64,000 nt of DNA, from contig CAJUPB010000008.1 of the NCBI GenBank assembly GCA_910588155.1, positions 39,869 to 103,868 of the forward strand. The letters run 5' to 3'. The notes under the pieces are model-generated. The model was not told the DNA's origin. It was given only the letters and a program-made list of their open reading frames with translations, and searched no databases. The DNA is from an uncultured Christensenellaceae bacterium. GTDB lineage: Bacteria; Bacillota; Clostridia; Christensenellales; Pumilibacteraceae. How positions within the stretch are numbered: the first letter of the stretch is position 1; every line of letters begins with the position of its first letter. This document shows positions 17,106 to 26,303 of this stretch, piece by piece. Made by a program: the position numbers and the translations under genes.

Positions 17106-18056
17106 TTGAAAAAAGCAGGTAAAATTCTCATAGCGGCTGTTTTATCGTTGTTCGTTTCGTGTGTTTTCGTCGGTTGCGGCGCGGCGGGAATAGACCTTGT
17201 GTCCTATTCCGACGGCGAACTCTACCACTACGAATTGTGTATATCGGTAAGCACTGAAAAGCGCAACGACATAGAGCGCACGGCGGCGTTTAAGCCTTAT
17301 TCGAGGGAAGAGCGTTGGACGGTGTCCGAATGGGTAAGAGTTCTGACCGAGAATATGGGATTCAAGGACGGAAGCCGTTTCGAATATGTTTCCGAAGCCA
17401 CCGTGGACGGATATTTCGTTATGAACTACGAGCGAGTATTCGACCCTTCGTTTTACGACGAGGAGGACGACGGCGAAACGGACGAAAATTACAAAGTGGA
17501 ACGCAAAAATTATTTTTACGTTTACGAAACCGTGATAACGGCGTCCAATCCTTTCAACGGCTACCGCGCGCAATACGACGGTGCCAAAGAGGGCGAAGGC
17601 TCGCTTATGAGCATAATTAAGTACGGGATAAAAATAAATGTCGGCGGCGGTTCGTTTACGGTTTTGCCCGCGCTTACGGAGGCTTTTCCCGCTCTCGAAG
17701 GAGCAAACCTCGACTTGCTGTCCGTCAGTTACAGTATTCCCGCAGGGTCGGTCGGGTTCTCTTCCGGCGAAACCGTGAGAATAAACGGCTCGAAATTCTA
17801 CCGCTTCGAGAGATTGCTCGACGACGAGGAATTAACGCTGACTTACAGTTATTTGTCGCCGAACGCCTACGGTTGGTATATTACCATAATAGCAATCGGC
17901 GCACTGACGGTAGGACTGATATTGCTTGCCACAACGAAGAAAAAGAAGAAAGTCAAACCGAGCGACAAGGATATGTTCCCTTACGACCCGTTTGACGAAA
18001 ACAAAAACAAAGACAATCTGCCGAGCGGATATAACGACGGCGGATTCAGATTTTGA
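17106..18056 (+). CDS. putative lipoprotein with C-terminal membrane helix
   Basis: 316 residues, family not recognised. The N-terminus is a lipoprotein-type signal (K-rich start, hydrophobic core, then FVGC around residue 23). A likely extracellular domain follows, rich in Tyr, Asp and Glu. A transmembrane helix lies at ~257-277, followed by a basic KKKKK stretch and a charged cytoplasmic tail. The start is TTG at 17106 after AGGCAGG. Both a lipid anchor and a helix would be unusual; the N-terminus could also be a plain signal peptide. Confidence 0.7.
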   Translation: MKKAGKILIAAVLSLFVSCVFVGCGAAGIDLVSYSDGELYHYELCISVSTEKRNDIERTAAFKPYSREERWTVSEWVRVLTENMGFKDGSRFEYVSEATVDGYFVMNYERVFDPSFYDEEDDGETDENYKVERKNYFYVYETVITASNPFNGYRAQYDGAKEGEGSLMSIIKYGIKINVGGGSFTVLPALTEAFPALEGANLDLLSVSYSIPAGSVGFSSGETVRINGSKFYRFERLLDDEELTLTYSYLSPNAYGWYITIIAIGALTVGLILLATTKKKKKVKPSDKDMFPYDPFDENKNKDNLPSGYNDGGFRF

Positions 18057-18075
18057 CAAATATAACGGAGACTAA

Positions 18076-19902
18076 ATGACAAACACACAGATAAGAAACG
18101 TCGCTATAATAGCGCACGTCGACCACGGCAAAACAACGCTCGTAGACCAGATGCTGAAACAGGGCGGAGCTTTCCGCTCCAATCAGGTCGTGGCGGAACG
18201 GGTTATGGATTCCAATGATTTGGAGCGCGAGCGCGGTATAACCATTCTCGCAAAAAATACGTCCGTCAAATACGGAAATTATAAGATAAACGTCGTCGAT
18301 ACTCCGGGACACGCGGACTTCGGCGGAGAGGTCGAGCGCATACTCAAAATGGTGAACGGCGTCGTGCTGCTCGTGGACGCATACGAGGGAACTATGCCGC
18401 AGACACGTTTTGTTTTGAGCAAGGCTCTGGAACTCAAACACAAAGTCATAATCGCCGTGAACAAGACCGACCGTCCCGACGCGAGAGTAAAAGAAGTCGT
18501 GGATGAAGTCTTGGAACTTTTGATGGAGTTAAACGCGACTGACGAACAACTCGACAGTCCCATTGTCTATTGCAGCGGCAGAAACGGTACGGCGTCTCTC
18601 GTGCAAGGCGAGCAGGGCGAGGATTTGATACCGCTGTTCGAAACGATAGTGCGGCATATCCCCGCGCCGCCGTGCGATACCGAAGCGCCGGTGCAGCTTT
18701 TGATTTCCGCTCTCGATTATTCCGATTACGTGGGAACGATAGGCATAGGAAGAATAGAGCGAGGCGTGTTGAAACAGAATATGCCCATCGCCGTGTGCAA
18801 CTATCACAATGCAGACAAAGTCACGCGCGCGAAAGTTACGAATATTTACACTTTCGAAGGGTTGAACCGTATTGCCTGCGACAGAGCGGAGGCGGGCGAC
18901 ATAGTCTGCGTTTCCGGCGTGGACGGCGTTACGATTGGCGATACTCTTTGCGATATTTCCGCAGTCGAGCCGATAGAATTCCCGAAGATTTCCGAGCCGT
19001 CGGTGGAGATGACTTTTTCCGTCAACGACAGTCCGTTCGCAGGCAGAGAGGGCAAGTTCGTTACCAGCCGTCATTTGCGCGCGAGGTTGAATAAAGAGAC
19101 GGTGAAAGACGTTTCGCTTCGCGTTACGGATGCGGACACTTCGGAGTCCTTCGTGGTTTGCGGAAGAGGCGAAATGCACTTGTCCATACTCATAGAAAAT
19201 ATGAGAAGGGAAGGATACGAATTTCAGGTATCGATGCCGAAAGTGCTTTACAAAGAAGAAGACGGCGTGAAGCTCGAACCGATAGACAAGCTTATAGTGG
19301 ATGTGCCGGAAGAAAACGTCGGAACCGTTATGGAAAAAATGGGCGTCAGAAAGGGTGAACTCGTGACAATGACGCCGGTCGGCGGCAGAATGAAAATGGA
19401 GTTTTCCGTTCCGTCGCGCGGACTGTTCGGGTATAAATCGGAGTTTTTGACCGACACGAAAGGCGAGGGCGTTATGACTTCGGCATTCGACAAGTATGAC
19501 GTTTATCGCGGAGAAATAGAACGCCGCCCGTTCGGCTCGCTTATAGCATACGAAACGGGAGAGTCCATAACTTACGGATTATTCAACGCACAGGAACGCG
19601 GCAACCTGTTTATAGGCGCAGGCGTTGCGGTCTATAACGGAATGGTTGTCGGAGAAAATCCGAAAGGCGACGACATTGTGGTCAACGTCTGCAAGAGAAA
19701 AAATCTCACAAATACGCGCGCATCGGGAAGCGACGACGCTTTGCGACTCGTGCCGTATAAAGTTATGAGTTTGGAACAGTGTCTCGAATTCATTGCCGAC
19801 GACGAGCTTTTGGAAGTCACTCCGAAGTCTTTGCGTATGAGAAAAAAGATTTTGAATGCGGAGCAGCGAGCAAAGGCAGCCGCCCGCGCCAAAGGTTTGT
19901 AA
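18076..19902 (+). CDS. typA: ribosome-associated GTPase TypA/BipA
   Basis: 608 residues. Translational GTPase related to EF-G, involved in ribosome assembly and stress adaptation. G1 motif AHVDHGKTTL is at ~12-21, G3 DTPGHADFGGEVERIL and G4 NKTDRPDAR follow. The length and the C-terminal domain order fit TypA. Start ATG after ACGGAG. Confidence 0.97.
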   Translation: MTNTQIRNVAIIAHVDHGKTTLVDQMLKQGGAFRSNQVVAERVMDSNDLERERGITILAKNTSVKYGNYKINVVDTPGHADFGGEVERILKMVNGVVLLVDAYEGTMPQTRFVLSKALELKHKVIIAVNKTDRPDARVKEVVDEVLELLMELNATDEQLDSPIVYCSGRNGTASLVQGEQGEDLIPLFETIVRHIPAPPCDTEAPVQLLISALDYSDYVGTIGIGRIERGVLKQNMPIAVCNYHNADKVTRAKVTNIYTFEGLNRIACDRAEAGDIVCVSGVDGVTIGDTLCDISAVEPIEFPKISEPSVEMTFSVNDSPFAGREGKFVTSRHLRARLNKETVKDVSLRVTDADTSESFVVCGRGEMHLSILIENMRREGYEFQVSMPKVLYKEEDGVKLEPIDKLIVDVPEENVGTVMEKMGVRKGELVTMTPVGGRMKMEFSVPSRGLFGYKSEFLTDTKGEGVMTSAFDKYDVYRGEIERRPFGSLIAYETGESITYGLFNAQERGNLFIGAGVAVYNGMVVGENPKGDDIVVNVCKRKNLTNTRASGSDDALRLVPYKVMSLEQCLEFIADDELLEVTPKSLRMRKKILNAEQRAKAAARAKGL

Positions 19903-19951
19903 TTGCCGTTTGCGTTTTTATACGAAAGTTGTTTGACGACAGGAGGTCTTT

Positions 19952-21493
19952 ATGCCGACGAAGAAAGAGGACGTTAATAAGAATCATCCCAACCTGAAAG
20001 CAAGGGAAATGCCGAAGCATATTGCCGCAGAAAAGGCTGTTTTGTGCTGTATTCTCGTCGACGACAAGGCGGCGCAGGAAATTTTTCCTATGCTGGAACC
20101 GGAAGACTTTTATCTTCGCGCGCATACCACCGTGTACGACGCGATGCGCACAGTCGCATATCGCAACGCTCCCGTGGATTTGGTGACGCTTGTCCAACAG
20201 CTCGAAGAAATGGGAGAATTGGAGAATTGCGGCGGAGTTGCATACTTGACGGACATAGCGGGAGAAATGCCGTCCGCGGCAAATTTCAAGCACTATGTGG
20301 GTATCGTCAAAAAGAATGCCAAACTGCGCAAAATAATCGCGACGGGAAACAAGATGATTGATATCGCCTATACGGGCGACCCCGACGACGAGGCTTTGAA
20401 CGTTGCCGAAAAGGAAATTTTCGATTTGTCGGGAGAAAACGACAGCGGCGAAATGAAAGACATACAAGTGGCGACAAACAGCGTGCTCGACCGTTTGGAA
20501 AAACTTGCCGCCGACCCGAAAGCTATGCGGGGAATACCGACGGGCTTTGCTTCTTTGAACAGACGTTTGAACGGATTGCAGCGCAGCGACCTCATATTGA
20601 TAGCCGCGCGCCCGGGACAAGGCAAGACGAGTATCGGTATGAATATAATACAAAACGTCGCTATGAACAGGGAAAGGCGCACGGAGTCGGGCAACGTAAA
20701 GCCGTATGTTTGCGCCGTGTTTTCGTTGGAGATGCCTGCCGAGCAGCTTGTCAAGCGTATGTTGTGTTCTGTTGCGAAAGTGGATATGACGAGGGTCAAT
20801 GCAGGTACATTGGAGGCCGCCGAATGGAAGCGGCTTGCCGAAGCAAAAGCACGGTTGGATAAATCGAAGATATACATATTCGACTCGGCACAGACTACGC
20901 CTATGGAGCTGTTGTCGCGTTGCCGCAGGCTGAAACGTGAACAGGGACTAGACGTCGTTATGATAGACTATTTGCAGTTGATGACGACGGGCAAGCGCGT
21001 GGAAAGCCGTCAATTGGAGATTAGCGAAATAACGCGAACATTGAAGATTGCCGCACGCGAACTTGACGTGCCCATACTGTTGCTGTCGCAGATGTCGCGC
21101 GAAGTGGAAAAGCGTACGAATCGCCGACCGCAGATGTCGGACTTGCGCGAGTCGGGAGCGATAGAGCAGGACGCAGATATCATTATGTTTATTTACCGCG
21201 AGCACGATATGACGGATACGTCGGTGGATGCGGCGGTGCGGGATAAGGTCGAACTTATAATCGCAAAACACAGAAACGGCGAACCCGGTTCCGTGGAAAT
21301 GCGGTGGGTGGGCAAATATGTCAGTTTCGTGGACGTGGACAACAGCAAAGCCACCGCACAGTTGGAAAAGTCTGCGCCTCCCGTCGACAAAACGGGTAAT
21401 TTCGACGGCGCGGAAGAATACGCGCCGCAGGAGCGCACGGCGGCGGATATTCTCTCCGCCGACGACGGGGACGACGACGGACTGGGATATTAG
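19952..21493 (+). CDS. dnaB: replicative DNA helicase DnaB
   Basis: 513 residues. Hexameric helicase that unwinds the replication fork. N-terminal primase-interaction domain (EKAVLCCILVDD...), linker, and RecA-like ATPase with Walker A GQGKT at 222-226, VMIDYLQLM Walker B and QMSREVEKR. The Walker A triplet PGQ is slightly unlike the usual PSM. An acidic C-terminal tail of ~45 residues is extra. It does not follow rplI as in many Firmicutes. Confidence 0.97.
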   Translation: MPTKKEDVNKNHPNLKAREMPKHIAAEKAVLCCILVDDKAAQEIFPMLEPEDFYLRAHTTVYDAMRTVAYRNAPVDLVTLVQQLEEMGELENCGGVAYLTDIAGEMPSAANFKHYVGIVKKNAKLRKIIATGNKMIDIAYTGDPDDEALNVAEKEIFDLSGENDSGEMKDIQVATNSVLDRLEKLAADPKAMRGIPTGFASLNRRLNGLQRSDLILIAARPGQGKTSIGMNIIQNVAMNRERRTESGNVKPYVCAVFSLEMPAEQLVKRMLCSVAKVDMTRVNAGTLEAAEWKRLAEAKARLDKSKIYIFDSAQTTPMELLSRCRRLKREQGLDVVMIDYLQLMTTGKRVESRQLEISEITRTLKIAARELDVPILLLSQMSREVEKRTNRRPQMSDLRESGAIEQDADIIMFIYREHDMTDTSVDAAVRDKVELIIAKHRNGEPGSVEMRWVGKYVSFVDVDNSKATAQLEKSAPPVDKTGNFDGAEEYAPQERTAADILSADDGDDDGLGY

Positions 21494-21534
21494 ATGACTG
21501 TTTATTTAAGGGTCGGGAGAAATTCAAAAAGGTT

Positions 21535-22431
21535 ATGACTGTAAAAATAGAAAAGGTTAGTTTTCGCGGTTGGAAGAACTGCGTGAAAATCGCCGACGAA
21601 AAAGCGGAAGCAATCGTCAGCGCGGATTTCGGTCCGAGAATACTGTTTTTCGGTATGCCGCAGGGAAAGAATCACCTGTATGTGGACGACGGTGCGGCAG
21701 GTAAAAAATTCGGCAAGGACGAATTTGCTTTTTACGGAGGACACAGGACTTGGCACGCGCCGGAGCGTTCCGACCGAAATTATATTGCGGACAACAACGA
21801 GTGCGAAGTGGTTTGCGGCGACAATTTCGTGACCGTGACCGCACCGCTCGAAAAAGAAACGGCAACTCGCAGAGCAATGAAACTGACGCTTGCCGACGGT
21901 GTTCTCACGGTGTCGAACATCATAGAAAACAGAAATCTTTTCGACGTGAAATTTGCGGCGTGGGGAATAACGCAGCTTGTTTCGGGCGGCAGTCTCGTAG
22001 TTCCCACGGATTGTCCCGATACTGGTCTTGTCGCAAACAGAGCCGTATCGCTGTGGTCTTATTCGGATATGAACGACGAGCGCATATATTGGGGAAGCAA
22101 GTATATCGCCGTCACGCCGCAGGACAAACCCGTACCGCCGTTGAAATTCGGATTTACTTCCGCGGAAAAGAAATGCGTTTATTTCAATCACGACCAGGCT
22201 TTTGTTATGGAGTCGCAGTACGGCGCGGAAGGGGAATTTCCCGATTTCGGATGCAATTTCGAATGTTACAGCGGGCGCGGATATATCGAAGCGGAATGGT
22301 TGTCTCCTATGCGGGTTTTGCGCACGGGAGAAATACTGACTTTAAACGAAACTTGGCGCATTGCAGACAAAGTTTCATTTCCCGATATTAAAGATGAAGT
22401 CGAGACGTCGAAAGCAGTAAAGAGCGTATAA
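21535..22431 (+). CDS. DUF4380-like (aldose-epimerase-type fold) protein
   Basis: 298 residues. Resembles DUF4380 proteins, which are predicted to have the galactose-mutarotase-like beta-sandwich. Supporting segments are SADFGPRILFFGMPQGKNHLY, FYGGHRTWHAPE and a LNETWRI ending. The substrate is unknown, probably a sugar. It follows dnaB by 41 bases with only a weak AAAGG ribosome site and is closed by a strong terminator. Confidence 0.7.
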   Translation: MTVKIEKVSFRGWKNCVKIADEKAEAIVSADFGPRILFFGMPQGKNHLYVDDGAAGKKFGKDEFAFYGGHRTWHAPERSDRNYIADNNECEVVCGDNFVTVTAPLEKETATRRAMKLTLADGVLTVSNIIENRNLFDVKFAAWGITQLVSGGSLVVPTDCPDTGLVANRAVSLWSYSDMNDERIYWGSKYIAVTPQDKPVPPLKFGFTSAEKKCVYFNHDQAFVMESQYGAEGEFPDFGCNFECYSGRGYIEAEWLSPMRVLRTGEILTLNETWRIADKVSFPDIKDEVETSKAVKSV

Positions 22432-22433
22432 CA

Positions 22434-22465
22434 AAAGAGCGCGAAACTCAAATCGCGCTCTTTTT
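22434..22465. terminator. terminator between converging genes
   Basis: An 11-pair stem AAAGAGCGCGA / TCGCGCTCTTT with an eight-base loop, with T runs on both strands; it serves the genes ending at 22431 (+) and 22476 (-). Confidence 0.9.
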
Positions 22466-22475
22466 CGCTTCTATA

Positions 22476-22964
22476 TTATATGAGCATAAAGCAGACGATT
22501 GCGCCGTAAATGACCATTGCCCAATAGGGAAGAACAGTCACTGCCGAGCCGATAGAAACATAGAAGTTCACAATGAACTGTGCTGTCGTTACTCCGATTA
22601 TGCCGAGCAGCCATATAAACGAGAACAGCTGCCATTTAAATACGAACAATGCGGGAAGAATCAGTATGCTCATCGAGTATGCTATTATCCACAGCGTTAT
22701 CGAAGCCGTACGTGCCATCGGAGACGCGCCTTCTCTTTCGCTTGCTTTAAGCGTGAGGTAAAGGCTGAACCCGAAAACGAGTCGGGCGGCGGCGTCCAAG
22801 CTGAACATTGCCGCGGCGGGTAAAACATAGCCGGGACGTGCGAAGTCATAGACATACGCGCCGCACAGCCAGGTAATCAAAACGCCGAGCGCGGTTGTGA
22901 GAAATACCGTCCAAAAAAAGGTGAAAAAACTTGCTCTTTCGGACGAATGGTAAGTAGTTTCCAT
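22476..22964 (-). CDS. TspO/MBR-like membrane protein
   Basis: 162 residues with five predicted transmembrane helices. TspO-type features are visible: an ARPGYVLPAAAMF segment where TspO has KPxxxPPxxxF, a short loop, and a last helix pair NFYVSIGSAVTVLPYWAMV matching the FY...AxxLLxPYLxWV pattern. Some conserved Trp residues are missing, so this is a divergent member or a neighbouring family. TspO proteins bind tetrapyrroles and related ligands. The ATG at 22964 is preferred over the upstream TTG because AGGAG lies ten bases before it. Confidence 0.6.
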   Translation of the reverse strand: METTYHSSERASFFTFFWTVFLTTALGVLITWLCGAYVYDFARPGYVLPAAAMFSLDAAARLVFGFSLYLTLKASEREGASPMARTASITLWIIAYSMSILILPALFVFKWQLFSFIWLLGIIGVTTAQFIVNFYVSIGSAVTVLPYWAMVIYGAIVCFMLI

Positions 22965-23081
22965 TAACAAAGTTCTCCTTTTTATTTTTGTTACGGTTAG
23001 TATGTTTTAAAACTGCGCCGAATATACGCTGATACGGTATCAATCGGTGAAAGTTCTCTTCTAAACGCAGACGGGTGTCAG

Positions 23082-23087
23082 TACAAT
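23082..23087 (+). promoter_or_regulatory. -10 element placed for a leaderless uppP transcript
   Basis: TACAAT ends six bases before the uppP ATG, so transcription would start at or next to the A of ATG. A weak -35 (TTCTAA, 23059-23064) is 17 bases upstream. No Shine-Dalgarno is present. Confidence 0.4.
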
Positions 23088-23093
23088 AATAAT

Positions 23094-23861
23094 ATGGAAC
23101 TTTTGTATTCTCTTTTGCTGGGTTTGGTTCAGGGCTTGACCGAATTTTTGCCCGTATCCAGCAGCGGACATCTGTTGCTGGTGGGGCGTATAATCGGATA
23201 TAAACCGACCGTGGCTTTTGAAATAGTGGCGCATCTGGGAACGCTTGCGGCAGTGGCGATAGCTTATCGTACCCGCTTGAAAGAAACTGTTGTGCGTCCT
23301 CTTTCCAAGCCGTCGCTCGTGTTGGTATTGTCCACGGCGGTAACTGCCGTTTTGGTGCTTTTGTTCGAGGACACTCTTCGGGCGACGTTCGACGGTTCTC
23401 TGTTGCCGTTCGCGTTTGCCGCGACGGCGGTTCTGATAGTGCTGTCTTCACTCGTCAAACCGAGAGCGGGTCGGGAAATAGGCTTTTTCGAGGGCTTTAT
23501 AGTCGGCGTGTCGCAAGCCGCCGCCGTCGTTCCTGGGCTTTCGCGCAGCGGAACAACTATTTCCGCCGCCCGCTTTTGCGGTGTGGACAGCGAAAGGAGC
23601 GCGGACTTTTCTTTTATGTTAAGCGTCCCGATAATCGTCGTTTCCGCGCTCGGGGAGCTTATACGTCACTTCGACGAGTTTGCCGGACAAAACATTCTCT
23701 GTCTTGCGATTGTGTTTTTTGCATCGTTTGTTTCCGGTTTTTTTGCAATCAAACTTGTTATGAAAGCCGTGAGAAAGGGCGGTTTCCACATTTTCGCAAT
23801 ATATCTCGGAGTGCTGTCCGTGCTGCTTTTTTTAAACGATTTTTTCTTTCATCTGATTTGA
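23094..23861 (+). CDS. uppP: undecaprenyl-diphosphatase (BacA/UppP)
   Basis: 255 residues, integral membrane phosphatase that recycles undecaprenyl diphosphate to the lipid carrier for peptidoglycan and teichoic acid synthesis; overexpression gives bacitracin resistance in other bacteria. Motif 1 GLTEFLPVSSSGH is at ~15-27 and motif 2 PGLSRSGTTI at ~146-155. Seven or so hydrophobic helices. The canonical N-terminus demands the ATG at 23094 although no ribosome site precedes it. Confidence 0.96.
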   Translation: MELLYSLLLGLVQGLTEFLPVSSSGHLLLVGRIIGYKPTVAFEIVAHLGTLAAVAIAYRTRLKETVVRPLSKPSLVLVLSTAVTAVLVLLFEDTLRATFDGSLLPFAFAATAVLIVLSSLVKPRAGREIGFFEGFIVGVSQAAAVVPGLSRSGTTISAARFCGVDSERSADFSFMLSVPIIVVSALGELIRHFDEFAGQNILCLAIVFFASFVSGFFAIKLVMKAVRKGGFHIFAIYLGVLSVLLFLNDFFFHLI

Positions 23862-23871
23862 CGATAAAAAC

Positions 23872-23903
23872 AAAAAGACCGCTCGGATACAGGCGGTCTT
23901 TTT
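23872..23903. terminator. terminator between uppP and the - strand lipoprotein
   Basis: An 11-pair stem AAAAAGACCGC / GCGGTCTTTTT with a ten-base loop; A and T runs make it usable in both directions for the converging genes. Confidence 0.9.
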
Positions 23904-23916
23904 GTATGGTCGAATT

Positions 23917-25353
23917 TCAGTTGGCGGCTTGTGTTGGAATTTTAACGGGAGTGTATGCTTCGGTAAGAAAATTCGCCGTTGCGGAAATTTTGTAGGTTTC
24001 CAATGAATAAATCACGGGTGTCGCTTCTTCCGTATTATCGCCGTCGTCGGGTTGCTCTTCCGAATCCAATGTGCTGTAAATTATTTTTAAGTTTCCAGAT
24101 ATCTTTTCGGAAACGATTTTGTTATCTTTTACGGTGTATATTATTTCCGTGTCGGACACTTCGAATGATTGTTTGCAGGAAATAAACATTCCGTTGTCCG
24201 TTTCGAATGCAAAATAGTCGTTGCTTTCATACACGGCTTTGTCTGCGGTGATTTCTTTTAACAGCCCGTCGAACTCTTGCTTCAAAGAACGTTTGACCTC
24301 ATCGAAATCGGTGTTTGCTTCGCCGGTAACGAGGTCTGCTATAAATTGCAAAGTAATATCTTCGATTTTTGCGGGCAGTGTTTTTTCAAAATTTTCCGCA
24401 AGATATTTATTTACTGCGTCGTACGCTTCGTCGGATTTTATGAGTTTCAGTAAATATTCGTAGGTGGTGGAGTTTTCGTCGGCTGGTACTGCCATAAGTG
24501 CATCTATAAGTCCCTGTTCATTGCCGTCCAAGCCGAACCAACTCAAAATCTCGGGTAAATCCACAGGGTCCGCTACGTTCAGCACTGCTTTGAAATAGTT
24601 GACCACCAACGGGTCGGTCAATATTTTTCCTACGGTATCCGTATTCTTCGCATTGTCTATGAAAGAATCTATAACCGTTTTTAAGTTATACAATGTTGCG
24701 TTGACGTCTATGGAAATTTTGTCGTTTTCGATATCGTAGTTCCCCGTTTCGCGTGCAAGCATAAGCAGGGTATAGTTGTGCCGCGGGGCATATTTGACGA
24801 GAAGATTGGGGTTTGCGGGGTAGATATGGTCGCTTACGTCGCCGTAATCTTCCAAACTTTCCGCGGGATATTCTTCCAAAATATCCTCTTCGCCTTCATT
24901 TGCGCCGTAGAGATAGACTTTCCAATCGCGGAGAAAAGAGTGGTAGATGTGAGTTTGGTTCACGGGATTTCCCTGCGAATCGGTGTCCGTGTAAGTGTCT
25001 TTCGTCACGATGTCCGCGTTGCCGTCTGCGCCGTTGAATTTGGCTTTGCCGGAGAGTGTGCTTTTCATTTCTCTTTGGCAGAACTTGTCGAGAACGGTTG
25101 TGTCAATCGTAAAGTTTCCGTCGAGATAATCGAGCGTCTTACCGGATATGCCTTCGATGACGCTGTTTATGTTCAATTTTTCTTCTTCGGGCTTTTCTTC
25201 TCCGTCCGGTTTTTCATTCTCGCTGCCGTCGGGCTTTTCCTGTGAGGGAGGCGGTTCCGGAACTTGCGTAAAGTCGCAGGCGGCAAAAGCCGCGATGCAG
25301 AAAATCGTCATAACAGCCAAAAATACCGTTACAAGTTTTTTAAACAATTTCAT
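23917..25353 (-). CDS. putative lipoprotein of unknown function
   Basis: 478 residues. Lipoprotein signal: K-rich start, hydrophobic core and lipobox AFAAC with the cysteine at ~26. A Pro/Glu/Lys-rich spacer (repeated EKPDG-type blocks) at ~32-60 probably spans the wall. The rest is a soluble domain of about 410 residues that I do not recognise; its wording (LSGKAKFNGADG..., DITLQFIADLVTG) suggests an all-beta plus helical extracellular domain. Start ATG after AAAGGAG. Divergent from the ABC exporter genes. Confidence 0.75.
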   Translation of the reverse strand: MKLFKKLVTVFLAVMTIFCIAAFAACDFTQVPEPPPSQEKPDGSENEKPDGEEKPEEEKLNINSVIEGISGKTLDYLDGNFTIDTTVLDKFCQREMKSTLSGKAKFNGADGNADIVTKDTYTDTDSQGNPVNQTHIYHSFLRDWKVYLYGANEGEEDILEEYPAESLEDYGDVSDHIYPANPNLLVKYAPRHNYTLLMLARETGNYDIENDKISIDVNATLYNLKTVIDSFIDNAKNTDTVGKILTDPLVVNYFKAVLNVADPVDLPEILSWFGLDGNEQGLIDALMAVPADENSTTYEYLLKLIKSDEAYDAVNKYLAENFEKTLPAKIEDITLQFIADLVTGEANTDFDEVKRSLKQEFDGLLKEITADKAVYESNDYFAFETDNGMFISCKQSFEVSDTEIIYTVKDNKIVSEKISGNLKIIYSTLDSEEQPDDGDNTEEATPVIYSLETYKISATANFLTEAYTPVKIPTQAAN

Positions 25354-25403
25354 AGTTATTCTCCTTTTTAGTTTGTCGTACGAACGACTTTAAATACCTT
25401 TAA

Positions 25404-25432
25404 ATTATATCACCGCGGGTAATCAAAGTCAA
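25404..25432 (-). promoter_or_regulatory. promoter of the lipoprotein gene
   Basis: Minus strand: TTGACT at 25432-25427, 17 bases, TATAAT at 25409-25404, preceded by TGA (extended -10). Confidence 0.8.
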
Positions 25433-25485
25433 GAGTATTCGACCCGTTATCACATAATTTTCATATTCAAACATATAATCTCTTA

Positions 25486-25514
25486 TTGACAAAACGGGGA
25501 AAATCTGATATAAT
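25486..25514 (+). promoter_or_regulatory. promoter of the ABC exporter operon
   Basis: TTGACA at 25486-25491, 17 bases, TATAAT at 25509-25514 with TGA just before it; all elements are consensus. Confidence 0.88.
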
Positions 25515-25566
25515 AAAAGAGAATTAAACTTCTCTTTTTTGGACGCGCTTTACGCAGGAGGTCGTT

Positions 25567-26277
25567 ATGGAAAAAAAGGAGCTCATACGTTTTGAAAACG
25601 TCTCGAAAATTTACGAGATGGGAGAAGTGAAAATCACGGCGTTGAAGGACGTGAATTTTACTATCGGCGAAGGCGAGTTTACCGTTGTGCTCGGTTCGTC
25701 GGGTGCGGGGAAAAGTACGATACTGAATATCCTCGGAGGAATGGATAAGGCAAGCGGCGGCAGCGTCGTTGTGGACGGAGAAGACGTCGCAAAGTATTCT
25801 TCGAAGCAACTGACTAACTACCGCCGTCTGAAAGTCGGTTTTGTCTTTCAGTTCTATAATCTGATTGCAAATCTCAATGCATTGGAAAACGTGGAGTTTG
25901 CCGCATCGGTAACGCCCGACCACTTGAATCCCGCAGACGTGCTGGAAAGCGTCGGACTCAAAGAACGGGCGAAAAACTTTCCTTCGCAGCTTTCGGGAGG
26001 GGAGCAGCAGCGCGTCGCCATCGCAAGGGCCGTTGCGAAAAATCCTATGCTGCTGTTATGCGACGAACCGACGGGCGCGCTCGATTACAATACGGGCAAA
26101 ATGGTTTTGAAGCTGTTGCAGCAGGTAAACGAAAAATACAAAAAGACTGTGGTTCTTATAACGCATAATTCTTATCTCGCGCCGATGGCGGATAAGGTCA
26201 TACGCGTCAAAAGCGGCAGTGTGGAGGAGATTATTCTCAACGAAACCAAGCAATCGATAGACGATATCGATTGGTAA
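25567..26277 (+). CDS. ABC transporter ATP-binding protein, MacB/LolD type
   Basis: 236 residues, cytoplasmic ATPase. Walker A GSSGAGKST at ~43-51, Q-loop FVFQFYNLI, signature LSGGEQQR, Walker B LLLCDEPTGALD and H-loop ITHN are all intact. The subfamily (MacB/LolD/FtsE-like) works with FtsX-type permeases, and the permease gene starts 26 bases downstream. The substrate is not evident; relatives export peptides, act mechanically on the envelope, or resist antimicrobial peptides. Confidence 0.94.
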   Translation: MEKKELIRFENVSKIYEMGEVKITALKDVNFTIGEGEFTVVLGSSGAGKSTILNILGGMDKASGGSVVVDGEDVAKYSSKQLTNYRRLKVGFVFQFYNLIANLNALENVEFAASVTPDHLNPADVLESVGLKERAKNFPSQLSGGEQQRVAIARAVAKNPMLLLCDEPTGALDYNTGKMVLKLLQQVNEKYKKTVVLITHNSYLAPMADKVIRVKSGSVEEIILNETKQSIDDIDW

Positions 26278-26303
26278 GAGCGTCCCTTCGGGAGGTAAAA
26301 ATT

